From positions 62,001 to 126,000 of the forward strand of contig NZ_JADQDP010000001.1 in the NCBI RefSeq assembly GCF_015694735.1: 64,000 nt of DNA, written 5' to 3'. Both the position numbers and the translations under genes were made by a program. This document shows positions 57,088 to 64,000 of the stretch, piece by piece. Within the stretch, counting starts at the first letter, position 1. Every line of letters starts with the position of its first letter. The DNA is from Hymenobacter properus (lineage in GTDB: Bacteria > Bacteroidota > Bacteroidia > Cytophagales > Hymenobacteraceae). The notes under the pieces were generated by a model. That model saw only the letters and a list, made by a program, of their open reading frames with translations. It had not been told where the DNA came from and did no database searches.

Positions 57088-57444
57088 ATGACTGAAGAAG
57101 AACGCAAGCACGTGGTGGATACCGACGACGAGCACCTGCGGCGCCTCACGCACGAGCACATGAAGGTGTTTGCTAAGTTCACCTCCGAGAATTGCGCCAT
57201 TTGCCAGGCCCTGGCCCCGCCCTTTGCTAAATTCGTGGACGCCCCCGGCAACGAAGGCATTCTCTTCGTGCGCCTTAATTCTGATGAGAACCCCGTGGCT
57301 AAGAAGCTGATGCAGGAAAAGGTGGCTCCCTTCTTCGTGAGCTATTGCCAGGGCCGCATGCTGGAGTGCGACAACCTCACCACCGAAGCTGCCGTGCAGG
57401 CTCAGCTGGCCCGGCTGCGGGCTTTCATGCCCCACACCGAATAG
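57088..57444 (+). CDS. Thioredoxin-fold protein
   Basis: A 118-residue cytoplasmic protein with a thioredoxin fold and a C36-A-I-C39 redox motif (FTSENCAICQALAPPF). It lacks the usual WCxxC tryptophan, and the cis-Pro is seen as VAPFFVSYCQG. It may reduce disulfides or be a regulatory thioredoxin. It starts 56 bases after the DUF885 gene. Confidence 0.82.
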   Translation: MTEEERKHVVDTDDEHLRRLTHEHMKVFAKFTSENCAICQALAPPFAKFVDAPGNEGILFVRLNSDENPVAKKLMQEKVAPFFVSYCQGRMLECDNLTTEAAVQAQLARLRAFMPHTE

Positions 57445-57477
57445 ACTCGGTATCAGGAATTCCAAAATTTGCACTAC

Positions 57478-57528
57478 TGCCCAAAGGTAGGCCGCCGCTC
57501 AGGCAGGCTACCTTTGGGCATGTTTTTT
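57478..57528 (+). terminator. Hairpin plus T-run overlapping the YdcF start codon
   Basis: tgcccaaaggtag (57478-57490) and ctacctttgggca (57508-57520) form a 13-bp stem with a 17-base loop. A T6 run (57523-57528) lies inside the first codons of the next gene. It can terminate the thioredoxin transcript. The right arm also contains the TACCTTTG -7 box (57509-57516). Confidence 0.6.
57509..57516 (+). promoter_or_regulatory. -7 box TACCTTTG of the YdcF-family gene
   Basis: Exact match ending 4 bases before the ATG at 57520, which predicts a transcript starting at or next to the start codon. Confidence 0.5.
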
Positions 57529-58287
57529 ATCCTCTCCAAGCTCCTCGACCTCGTTTTACTACCCACCGTGTGGCTGCTGGTGCTGCTGCTCGGCGCCCTG
57601 GTGGCCCGGCAGCCACGCCGGAAGCGGCAGTGGCTGGTAGCAGCCGTTGCGCTCGCCCTGCTGGCCACCAATCCCGCCCTTACCAACGAGGCCCTGCTGG
57701 CCTGGGAGTTGCCGCCCGTGCCGCTAGCTGCCCTGCCCGCCCACGCCGATGCCGCCGTGCTGCTCACCGGCATCACCCAGGTCGACAAGTCGCCGCACGA
57801 CCGGGCCTACCTCGGCAACGGGGCCGACCGTTTCACCAATGCGCTGTGGCTGTACCGGGCCCGGCGCGTGCGGCGCATCATCGTGTCGGGCGGCTCGGGC
57901 GCGGTGCTGGCCAAAGCCCACACCGAGGCTTCCGACCTGGCCACGCTGCTGCGCCTGGCCGGCGTACCCAATTCGGCCATCATCGTGGAAGACAGCAGCC
58001 GCAACACCCGCGAAAACGCACTCTATACCAAGCGACTATTGTCCCGCTACCCCGGCACCGATACGCTCATCCTGGTCACCTCGGCCTTCCACGAACGGCG
58101 GGCGCTGGGCTGCTTCCGCAAAGTGGGCCTGCAGCCCATAGCTTTCCCCGCGGGCTACCGTAGCACCGACCGCAGCTGGTCGCCCGGCTATTGGCTGGTG
58201 CCCAACCCCGGCGCTATGGAAAACCTGAGCTTGCTGGTGCACGAAGTAACGGGCTGGCTGACGTACAAGGTGATGGGATATTTGTAG
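57520..58287 (+). CDS. YdcF/DUF218 family membrane protein
   Basis: The 255-residue protein has N-terminal membrane helices (MFFILSKLLDLVLLPTVWLL, LLVLLLGALVA, WLVAAVALALLA). A DUF218 domain follows: ADAAVLLTGITQVDK, RRIIVSGGSGAVLAKAHTEA, IIVEDSSRNTRENALYTKRL and ILVTSAFHERRALGCFRKVG. E. coli ElyC/SanA-type relatives affect envelope integrity, but the reaction is unknown. ATG 57520 fits the family start. Confidence 0.88.
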   Translation: MFFILSKLLDLVLLPTVWLLVLLLGALVARQPRRKRQWLVAAVALALLATNPALTNEALLAWELPPVPLAALPAHADAAVLLTGITQVDKSPHDRAYLGNGADRFTNALWLYRARRVRRIIVSGGSGAVLAKAHTEASDLATLLRLAGVPNSAIIVEDSSRNTRENALYTKRLLSRYPGTDTLILVTSAFHERRALGCFRKVGLQPIAFPAGYRSTDRSWSPGYWLVPNPGAMENLSLLVHEVTGWLTYKVMGYL

Positions 58288-58323
58288 AGAATGATTTATT
58301 TAATGGTGCACAGCCCAATGGGG

Positions 58324-58411
58324 CTGTCATCCTGAGCGCAGCGAAGGACCTTATCACGTTAGGATTAAAATTCATACGTGATAAGGTCCTTCGCTGCGCT
58401 CAGGATGACAG
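58324..58411. repeat. Palindromic repeat copy 9 (GTCATCCTGAGC type, perfect)
   Basis: Exact 36-base arms (58324-58359, 58376-58411), the same sequence as the arms of copy 4, with a different 16-base AT-rich loop. It lies between convergent genes. Confidence 0.92.
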
Positions 58412-58421
58412 ATATGCTGGA

Positions 58422-59816
58422 TTACTCCGTCTTAGCCGTCGGCACAGCTTCCTTCCCAATCCAAACTGACTTCTGGTTCACAAACTCCCGGATGCCCAGG
58501 TAGGAAAGCTCCCGGCCATAGCCCGATTTCTTCACGCCGCCAAACGGCAGCTCCGGCATAGATTTCACCAACCCATTCACAAATACGGCACCGCTTTCAA
58601 TCTGGCGGGCCATGGCCTCACCCTTTTTGGCGTTCTGGGTCCACACCGCGGCGCCCAGGCCGAAGCGCGAGTCATTGGCCAGGCGCACGGCATCATCGGC
58701 GTTTTTGGCTTCGAGCACCAAGGCTACGGGGCCAAAAAATTCTTCGCTGTAGGCGCGCTGCCCGGGTTTGACGTTGGATAAAATCATGGGTCGGAACAGG
58801 GCGGTGCCGGGCTTGGCCTGGCCGCCGTGCAGTTCCACTTTAGCGCCCTGGGCCACCGAGTCTTCTACCTGCTGGGTGAGCTCATCGGCCAGGTCGGGGC
58901 GGGCCAGGGGGCCATATTGGGTGGCCGGGTCCAGCGGGTCGCCGGGACGGAAGGCGAGGAGGTGGGTTTTCAGCTGGTTGAGAAAGTCTTTGAGCACCGG
59001 CTTTTCCACGATGAAGCGCTTGGCCGCAATGCAGCTCTGCCCGCTGTTTATCATGCGGCTCTGCGCGGCGGTTTTGGCGGCTAGCGCCACGTCGGCATCG
59101 GCCAGCACAATGAACGGGTCGGACCCGCCCAGCTCCAGCACCATTTTCTTGATGTGCTGCCCGGCCAGGGCGCCCACCGAGGCGCCCGCGCCTTCGCTGC
59201 CGGTGAGCGTGGCGGCCCGCACCCGGTCGTCGGCTAGCAGCTTCTCCACCTGGTCGGTCCCGATGAGCAGCGTGCGAAAGCAGGCCGGCGGCAGGCCCGC
59301 GTCGTGGAATATTTTTTCCAGCGCCAGGGCGCACTGCGGCACGTTGGAGGCGTGCTTAAGCAAACCCACGTTGCCGGCCATGAGGGCCGGGGCGGCGAAG
59401 CGCACCACCTGCCAGAGCGGAAAATTCCAGGGCATGATGGCCAGCACCACGCCCAGCGGCTGGTAGCTGATGAAGCTGCGGCCGGCGTCGGTTTCAATCA
59501 GCTCATCGGCCAGGAAGCCTTCGGCGCGCTCGGCGTAGAAGTCGCAGCAGGTGGCGCATTTTAGGGCTTCGGCGCGGCCGTCGGTCACGGGTTTGCCCAT
59601 TTCCAGAGCCATGAGGCGGGCCAGCTCGTCTTGGCGCGCGCGCAGCAGGGCGGCGGCGCGGCGCAGGATGCCAGCCCGGTGCGCAAATGTGATGGTGCGC
59701 CATTCGGCCGCCGCGCGGTGCGCTTGGGCGAGGATGCGCTCGGTTTTAACCCAGCTAAAGGCTTTGAAGCGGCGCAGCACGCGGCCGGTGTGGGGGTTGA
59801 AGGATTCGATGGGCAT
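58422..59816 (-). CDS. gabD: NAD(P)-dependent succinate-semialdehyde dehydrogenase
   Basis: A 464-residue aldehyde dehydrogenase. The catalytic Cys lies in NSGQSCIAAKRFIV and the Glu in MVLELGGSDPFIVLADADV. VRAATLTGSEGAGASVG is the cofactor-binding turn. The start PIESFNPHTGRVLRRF and the overall length fit the succinate-semialdehyde dehydrogenase subfamily that converts succinic semialdehyde to succinate. No gabT or gabP is nearby, so the exact substrate is moderately sure. Confidence 0.88.
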   Translation of the reverse strand: MPIESFNPHTGRVLRRFKAFSWVKTERILAQAHRAAAEWRTITFAHRAGILRRAAALLRARQDELARLMALEMGKPVTDGRAEALKCATCCDFYAERAEGFLADELIETDAGRSFISYQPLGVVLAIMPWNFPLWQVVRFAAPALMAGNVGLLKHASNVPQCALALEKIFHDAGLPPACFRTLLIGTDQVEKLLADDRVRAATLTGSEGAGASVGALAGQHIKKMVLELGGSDPFIVLADADVALAAKTAAQSRMINSGQSCIAAKRFIVEKPVLKDFLNQLKTHLLAFRPGDPLDPATQYGPLARPDLADELTQQVEDSVAQGAKVELHGGQAKPGTALFRPMILSNVKPGQRAYSEEFFGPVALVLEAKNADDAVRLANDSRFGLGAAVWTQNAKKGEAMARQIESGAVFVNGLVKSMPELPFGGVKKSGYGRELSYLGIREFVNQKSVWIGKEAVPTAKTE

Positions 59817-60017
59817 AGGGGAAAAGGAATAGGGAATAAGGAACAGGACCCTTTCCCTGATTCCCTATCCCCGAGGTGGGGTGCCGTCTGAATAGCTCAA
59901 CCCGGCAGCGGGCCGTTGGGTTACGTATACGGCGGCGGGCAATTGCAGGCACCGCCGTACTTTCGTGCGCCTTGCTGACGCCCGCGCTGGCTTCATTTCT
60001 CACTTTCAGTCACTCCC

Positions 60018-60578
60018 GTGTCGGATACATCTATTATCTCCCTGCCGCCCGCCGCCGAGGCGGAGCTCGTCCGGCGCCTGCAGGCGCGCGACGAATCGGC
60101 CATGACGCTGTTCTACGACCGATATTCGGCCGCGCTCTACGGCGTCATCTTCCGCATCGTGAAGGCCGAAGACGAGGCCGAGGACGTGTTGCAGGAAGCC
60201 CTGGTCAAAATATGGCACGCCTTTGCCAGCTACGACCCCAGCAAGGGCCGGCTTTTCACTTGGGTGCTAAATATTTGTCGAAATCTAAGCATCGACAAAA
60301 TCCGCTCGCGGCAGCACCGCGTAGGTAGCCGCACTCAGGGACTGGACGACAGTCTCACGGCGCAACGCCAGGCAGCGCCCACAGAATTTCGCCCCGAGCA
60401 CATTGGCCTCCAGGAAATTACTAAACAACTCGTTCCTGAACAACGGCAGATTATTGACCTGCTTTATTTCGAGGGCTTCACCCAAAGTGAGGTGGCGGAA
60501 GAGCTCAACATTCCCTTGGGCACGGTGAAGACGCGTGCCCGTACCGCCATCAAAGTTCTCAGCAAACTTATTCGCTAA
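60018..60578 (+). CDS. ECF RNA polymerase sigma factor
   Basis: The 186-residue sigma-70 family member shows region 2 (LFYDRYSAALYGVIFRIVK, DVLQEALVKIWHAFASYD, FTWVLNICRNLSIDKIR). Region 4 reads PEQRQIIDLLYFEGFTQSEV, then AEELNIPLGTVKTRARTAI. The start is GTG 60018. It directly precedes an anti-sigma gene, so its activity is probably controlled by sequestration. It resembles SigK-type systems. Confidence 0.92.
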   Translation: MSDTSIISLPPAAEAELVRRLQARDESAMTLFYDRYSAALYGVIFRIVKAEDEAEDVLQEALVKIWHAFASYDPSKGRLFTWVLNICRNLSIDKIRSRQHRVGSRTQGLDDSLTAQRQAAPTEFRPEHIGLQEITKQLVPEQRQIIDLLYFEGFTQSEVAEELNIPLGTVKTRARTAIKVLSKLIR

Positions 60579-60585
60579 CTCAGTC

Positions 60586-61494
60586 GTGGAAAACATCCAA
60601 GAATATATTGAATCGGGCATTCTGGAGCAGTACGCTCTCGGAGAGCTTTCGCCGGCCGAGCAGGCCGCCGTGGAAGCCATGGCTGCCCGGCACCCGGCGG
60701 TTGGCGAAGAGTTGGCCCAGGTGCAGCAAGCCCTCGGGATTTATGCCGAAGCCCACGCCATCACGCCCCCGGCCGGCCTGCGCGAGCGGGTGCTTGGCAA
60801 CGTAATGACCCAGATTGCCGCGCCCGCTACCACTGCCACCCCCAACAGCTCCTTGCGCGCCGACGTGGATGCCGTAGCCCAGGGCCCCCGAGCCACCGCG
60901 GCTCAGCCGACTCCTGGCGAAGCCGTGGTACGGCCCTTCACGCCTGCGGCCGAAGCGCCGGCACCGGCGCGCTCGATGTGGGCCATGGCGGCCTCGGTGG
61001 CCTTGCTGCTGAGCCTGGGCGTAAACGCCTTGCTGTATTCGCGCTGGAAAGACGCCAGCTCTGAGCTCGTGGCCTTGCAGAGCGAGCAGGCCCGTTTTGC
61101 CACCACCACGCAGGTGGTGCAGCGCCAGCTGGGCGAGCTGAAGCAGGAAAACCAGGTGCTGCGCTCCGACGAGTTCAAGGCCGTAGCGCTGGCGGGTACC
61201 AAAACCGCGCCTTCGGCCCATGCCCGCGTGCTGTTCAACCCGGCCACCCATAAGGTGTTTGTGGACGTGCGCAGCCTGCCTGCGCTGCCCGCCGGCAAGC
61301 AATACCAGCTGTGGGCCCTCGACAAAGGCAAGCCGATTGATGCCGGCGTGCTCACGGCTGCCACGGCCACCGGCCAGGGCCTGCAGTCAATGAAAGACAT
61401 TGCCAGTGCCCAAACCTTTGCCATGACCGTGGAGCCCGAAGGCGGCAGTGTGAACCCTACGCTGAGCACCATGACGGTGGTGGGCAATATTTAA
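60586..61494 (+). CDS. Anti-sigma-K-like membrane protein
   Basis: A 302-residue partner of the preceding sigma factor. The N-terminal sigma-binding segment is ENIQEYIESGILEQYALGEL, followed by an Ala/Pro linker. One membrane helix (AMAASVALLLSLGVNALLY, about 127-147) precedes a periplasmic RskA-type domain (VFVDVRSLPALPAGKQYQLW, FAMTVEPEGGS). GTG 60586 is chosen because the upstream open frame overlaps the sigma gene. The 7-base gap indicates an operon. Confidence 0.9.
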   Translation: MENIQEYIESGILEQYALGELSPAEQAAVEAMAARHPAVGEELAQVQQALGIYAEAHAITPPAGLRERVLGNVMTQIAAPATTATPNSSLRADVDAVAQGPRATAAQPTPGEAVVRPFTPAAEAPAPARSMWAMAASVALLLSLGVNALLYSRWKDASSELVALQSEQARFATTTQVVQRQLGELKQENQVLRSDEFKAVALAGTKTAPSAHARVLFNPATHKVFVDVRSLPALPAGKQYQLWALDKGKPIDAGVLTAATATGQGLQSMKDIASAQTFAMTVEPEGGSVNPTLSTMTVVGNI

Positions 61495-61561
61495 CAACTA
61501 AACCTTGTGCGGGGCAAAGCGGTAAGCAGCTTGCCACCAGTCCCGCGCCGCTGCCTCGCCT

Positions 61562-61598
61562 TTACCGCCCGTTGGCCCGCCCGGCCGAGGGGCGGTAA
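61562..61598 (+). terminator. Possible terminator of the sigma/anti-sigma operon
   Basis: ttaccgccc (61562-61570) pairs exactly with gggcggtaa (61590-61598) around a GC-rich 19-base loop, followed by ttgcttt. The T-tract is weak. Confidence 0.45.
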
Positions 61599-61630
61599 TT
61601 GCTTTAAATGCCTTTTAACATTCTGACCAC

Positions 61631-62170
61631 ATGCACGGAACCATCCTTACCTTGCTGAAGCGCTACGTGCAATCGCAATACGACCACAGCACCTGGGTGA
61701 AGCTCATGGAGCTTTCGGGGCTCGAAAACGTGGAGTTCGACCACAAAACGGTGTATCCCGACGCGCACGTGTATGCCCTGGTGGGCCACGCGGCCGAGAT
61801 GACCGGCATCCCGGCCGGCGAGCTGCACGAAAAGTTTGGCGAATACCTCGTGCCTGACCTCATGTACATGTACCAAAAGCTGGTGAAGCCCGAGTGGAAA
61901 ACCCTCGACATGCTGGAGCACACCGAGCTGACCATGCACAAGCAAGTGCGGGCCGAGCACGCCGAAAATGCTCCGCCCGTGCTCGACGTGACCCGCATCG
62001 GCCCCAACGAGTTGTACATCGACTACGTGTCGCCGCGCCGCATGGGCGGGCTGGCGGTGGGCATCGTACGGGGCCTGGCCACTTACTTCGACGAAGCCGA
62101 CCGCATCGACGTGCTGCCTACCACCGCCGAGGACGGCCAGCGGGTGCGTATCCACGTGCGCCGCCGCTAG
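61631..62170 (+). CDS. Stand-alone heme NO-binding (H-NOX) protein
   Basis: The 179-residue HNOB/H-NOX domain has no fused effector. The YxSxR motif that grips the heme propionates is Y132-S134-R136 (IDYVSPRRM). H103 (ELTMHKQVR) is the likely proximal heme ligand; both are offset by one from the numbering of Thermoanaerobacter H-NOX (102 and 131/133/135). The start MHGTILTLLKRYVQSQYD is typical. It should sense NO (or O2). No histidine kinase or cyclic-di-GMP gene is adjacent. Confidence 0.9.
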   Translation: MHGTILTLLKRYVQSQYDHSTWVKLMELSGLENVEFDHKTVYPDAHVYALVGHAAEMTGIPAGELHEKFGEYLVPDLMYMYQKLVKPEWKTLDMLEHTELTMHKQVRAEHAENAPPVLDVTRIGPNELYIDYVSPRRMGGLAVGIVRGLATYFDEADRIDVLPTTAEDGQRVRIHVRRR

Positions 62171-62228
62171 CCTGGGTTCGCCCCCTGATGTTTTTTGCTG
62201 TCAACATTTATCTCAACTCCCACTGCTC

Positions 62229-62561
62229 ATGAGCTCTTACTACAACCCTGCCGACCTGGCCAAATTTGGTAAAATCAGCGACTGGCAGCCCGAAATGGGC
62301 CGCAAATTCTTCGATTATTACGGCGAGGTTTTCAAAGAGGGCGCGCTTTCGGAGCGCGAAAAATCCTTGATTGCGCTGGCCGTGGCCCACGTGGTGCAGT
62401 GCCCGTATTGCATCGACGCCTATACTTCCGACGCCCTGCAAAAAGGCGTGGACGAAGCCGAGATGATGGAAGCCGTGCATGTGGGCGCGGCCATCAAGGG
62501 CGGAGCCACGCTGGTGCACGCCACCATGATGATGAACAAAGCCAAAGAACTGTCGATGTAA
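62229..62561 (+). CDS. CMD/AhpD-like protein of the arsenosugar-associated type
   Basis: The 110-residue carboxymuconolactone-decarboxylase-fold protein carries the pair C58-P-Y-C61 (VVQCPYCIDAYTSDAL). The His expected in the AhpD motif is Tyr65 here. The start (YYNPADLAKFGKISDWQPEM) and end (TMMMNKAKELSM) match the small peroxidase-like family usually found beside the arsenosugar radical-SAM enzyme ArsS. The exact chemistry is not known to me. Confidence 0.82.
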   Translation: MSSYYNPADLAKFGKISDWQPEMGRKFFDYYGEVFKEGALSEREKSLIALAVAHVVQCPYCIDAYTSDALQKGVDEAEMMEAVHVGAAIKGGATLVHATMMMNKAKELSM

Positions 62562-62604
62562 GCCGGCGGGCGAGGCCGGCCCCCGCCTCGCCCGCCTTTT
62601 TGGT

Positions 62605-63141
62605 ATGTATCTACCCCTGATTGCCTGTTCCTGCCTGTGCCTGGGCATGTTTGGCCTGAGCAGCTGCGGCTCCGGCGAAACCAGCCGCCCGGCCGGCTCG
62701 TCGTCGGCCTACGACCACATGCTGCGGCTGCTCTATAAGCACACGGTGCCCACGGTGGCCCCGGCCACGCTGGCGCATGAGCTGAGCGCGCCCACCGCGC
62801 CCTTGTTGCTCGACGCCCGCACTCCGGCCGAGTACGCCGTGAGCCACCTGCGCGGTGCCGAACTAGTGCCTTACGACTCGGTGCCCACCGCCGAGTTTCC
62901 GGGCGTGGACCGCCGCCGGCCCGTGGTGGTGTATTGCTCGGTGGGCTACCGCAGCGAACGGCTGGGCGACCGGCTGTGGGCGCTGGGGTTCGCCCACGTG
63001 CGCAACCTCTACGGCGGCCTTTTTGAGTGGGTGAACGAGGGCTACCCGGTGGAAAACGCAGCCGGCCCCACGGCAAACGTGCACCCGTACTCAGCCCTGT
63101 GGGGTGCCTGGCTGAAGCGTGGCCGGAAGGCTTACAAGTAG
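62605..63141 (+). CDS. Rhodanese-like lipoprotein
   Basis: A 178-residue lipoprotein (lipobox LSSC, C21) with one rhodanese domain: LLLDARTPAEYAVSHLRGAE and the active-site loop VVYCSVGYRSE with catalytic C111. It presumably transfers sulfane sulfur, or arsenic/selenium species, outside the cytoplasm. It starts 44 bases after the CMD-like gene in the same direction. The long C-terminal segment (VHPYSALWGAWLKRGRKAYK) is not part of a standard rhodanese. Confidence 0.85.
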   Translation: MYLPLIACSCLCLGMFGLSSCGSGETSRPAGSSSAYDHMLRLLYKHTVPTVAPATLAHELSAPTAPLLLDARTPAEYAVSHLRGAELVPYDSVPTAEFPGVDRRRPVVVYCSVGYRSERLGDRLWALGFAHVRNLYGGLFEWVNEGYPVENAAGPTANVHPYSALWGAWLKRGRKAYK

Positions 63142-63273
63142 CCGCACCAATTGGATTTGGGTTGACGGCAATCTTGGTAGGGGCTATTCCTCGTATGGAA
63201 CAGCATGCCGCGTCGCATTAAATTTTTTAATACGGACGGGCCGGTACCTTTACGGCGTATTCCAACTGCTCTT

Positions 63274-64000
63274 ATGCCTCGTTCTCCTCTTCGAACTGCC
63301 CTGCTTCCGCTGCTACTGAGTGCGTCGCTGCTGGGCTGCAATACCCCCGAAAAAGAGCAGGCCAAAGGAAGAGCCCCCGCTTCGGCCCAGGCCCTTCAGG
63401 CCGTGCTGCCGTACTTCGACCAGGGCTGGGCCATGAACAAGCTGTGGGAAGACGGCCAGGCCGAAGTGGCCACCTACGCGGCCGAACGCATGATTTACAA
63501 GAAGAAGCGCGCGTTCGAGTACACCATGATTACGGTGAAGGAAGAATTCAACCAGCAGTACAACGTCAAGACCGACGACTACCAGCGGGATGATTTGTTT
63601 CCGGTGATGAAAATCAACCAGTTTTGCTCCATTCAGGCCGACGAGTACCCGTACCATTACCTCACATCGCTGTTTTTCCGGCGCGACCAACCGGTGGCGC
63701 TTTATAAGATGACCACCTCGTCGCAGGAGTGGTGCGGCAACACGTTCAAGTCCATCATCGACGACGGCGTGAACTTCGAAATGTGGTACCATTCGTACTG
63801 GGACGGGGAGGGCAGCAACAGCCGCGACCTGCGCCGCGACGTGTTTCTGGAAGACGCCCTTCCTTACACGCTGCGCAGCCTGAAGTTCGACCAAAAACCA
63901 GCATTCGACCTCACGGTGCTCGACCTGCAGCAAACCAACCGGGCCAAGCCCCCCGTGTATTACCAGGCCCACCTGACCACGGCCGAGGCCCCCGCCGACG
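63274..64000 (+). CDS. Lipoprotein, 3' end cut by window edge
   Basis: The frame is open from ATG 63274 to the end (242 codons, no stop). It has a type II signal with lipobox LLGC. Blocks include LPYFDQGWAMNKLWEDGQAE, MKINQFCSIQADEYPYHYLT and TTSSQEWCGNTFKSIIDDG. The EWCG block recalls a Bacteroidota lipoprotein family often mislabelled as a Maf septum inhibitor. There is no Maf motif here. A TACCTTTA (63245-63252) is an imperfect -7 box. Confidence 0.75.
   Translation, partial: MPRSPLRTALLPLLLSASLLGCNTPEKEQAKGRAPASAQALQAVLPYFDQGWAMNKLWEDGQAEVATYAAERMIYKKKRAFEYTMITVKEEFNQQYNVKTDDYQRDDLFPVMKINQFCSIQADEYPYHYLTSLFFRRDQPVALYKMTTSSQEWCGNTFKSIIDDGVNFEMWYHSYWDGEGSNSRDLRRDVFLEDALPYTLRSLKFDQKPAFDLTVLDLQQTNRAKPPVYYQAHLTTAEAPAD

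Noticed and set aside
59817..59880. Purine/pyrimidine-rich inverted repeat upstream of gabD (ggggaaaaggaatagg against the cctatcccc side)
   Set aside because: Pairing is partial with several mismatches and there is no T-tract. It may be chance in a low-complexity tract.
63274..64000. Maf septum-inhibitor function for the last lipoprotein
   Set aside because: The remembered database label for similar lipoproteins is not supported: a lipobox is present and no Maf nucleotide pyrophosphatase motif is seen.

Overview
The window looks like chromosomal DNA of a high-GC member of the Bacteroidota, most likely Hymenobacter or a close relative (Cytophagales). Evidence seen: GC-rich genes; start sites preceded by TAnnTTTG boxes, the Bacteroidota -7 element, rather than clear Shine-Dalgarno sites; the long form of IspG; small proteins typical of this group; and a dispersed family of long palindromes beginning GTCATGCTGAGC or GTCATCCTGAGC. 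Placement below phylum is an inference from remembered family resemblance, not from a search.

Layout. 1-4.9 kb: start of a Tat-exported SDR oxidoreductase, ispG, and small or accessory genes (PhyH-like dioxygenase, MmcQ/YjbR). 5-10.5 kb (minus): secreted M14 peptidase and leuS. 10.7-17.9 kb (plus): dnaG, a potassium channel with an RCK domain, two overlapping glycosyltransferases, ribBA. 18-24 kb: cinA, a DUF4197 protein, a very acidic small protein, an N-acetyl sugar amidotransferase and a nitrilase-family hydrolase. 24.1-31 kb: valS, a 2-oxoacid dehydrogenase E2, and a two-gene histidine-catabolism block (hutG, hutF). 31-33 kb: a run of small envelope genes with a tandem paralogous pair. 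33-39 kb (minus): the lipid/ribosome cluster DUF177-rpmF-plsX-fabH-efp-accB-accC. 38.9-43 kb: pdxA, leucyl aminopeptidase and a fusion of a truncated siroheme-dehydrogenase domain with a TauE/SafE transporter. 43-51.4 kb: rsmA, greA, a HIT protein whose C-terminal half matches the nuclease A inhibitor NuiA, several lipoproteins, and a NucA-type non-specific endonuclease lipoprotein. 51.5-59.8 kb: aldo/keto reductase, esterase, aspA, DUF885 lipoprotein, thioredoxin-like protein, YdcF protein and a succinate-semialdehyde dehydrogenase. 60-64 kb: ECF sigma/anti-sigma pair, a stand-alone H-NOX sensor, a CMD/AhpD-like protein of the arsenosugar-associated type, a rhodanese lipoprotein, and the first part of another lipoprotein.

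Most of the window is housekeeping. The observations most worth a second look are the HIT-NuiA fusion 2.7 kb from a NucA-like endonuclease; nine intergenic palindromes in two sub-families, two of them with identical 36-bp arms; the siroheme-TauE fusion; the isolated H-NOX gene; a hairpin between the greA promoter and greA; and a hairpin that takes in the first base of the YdcF start codon. I saw no rRNA, tRNA, CRISPR array, transposase, integrase or phage gene.
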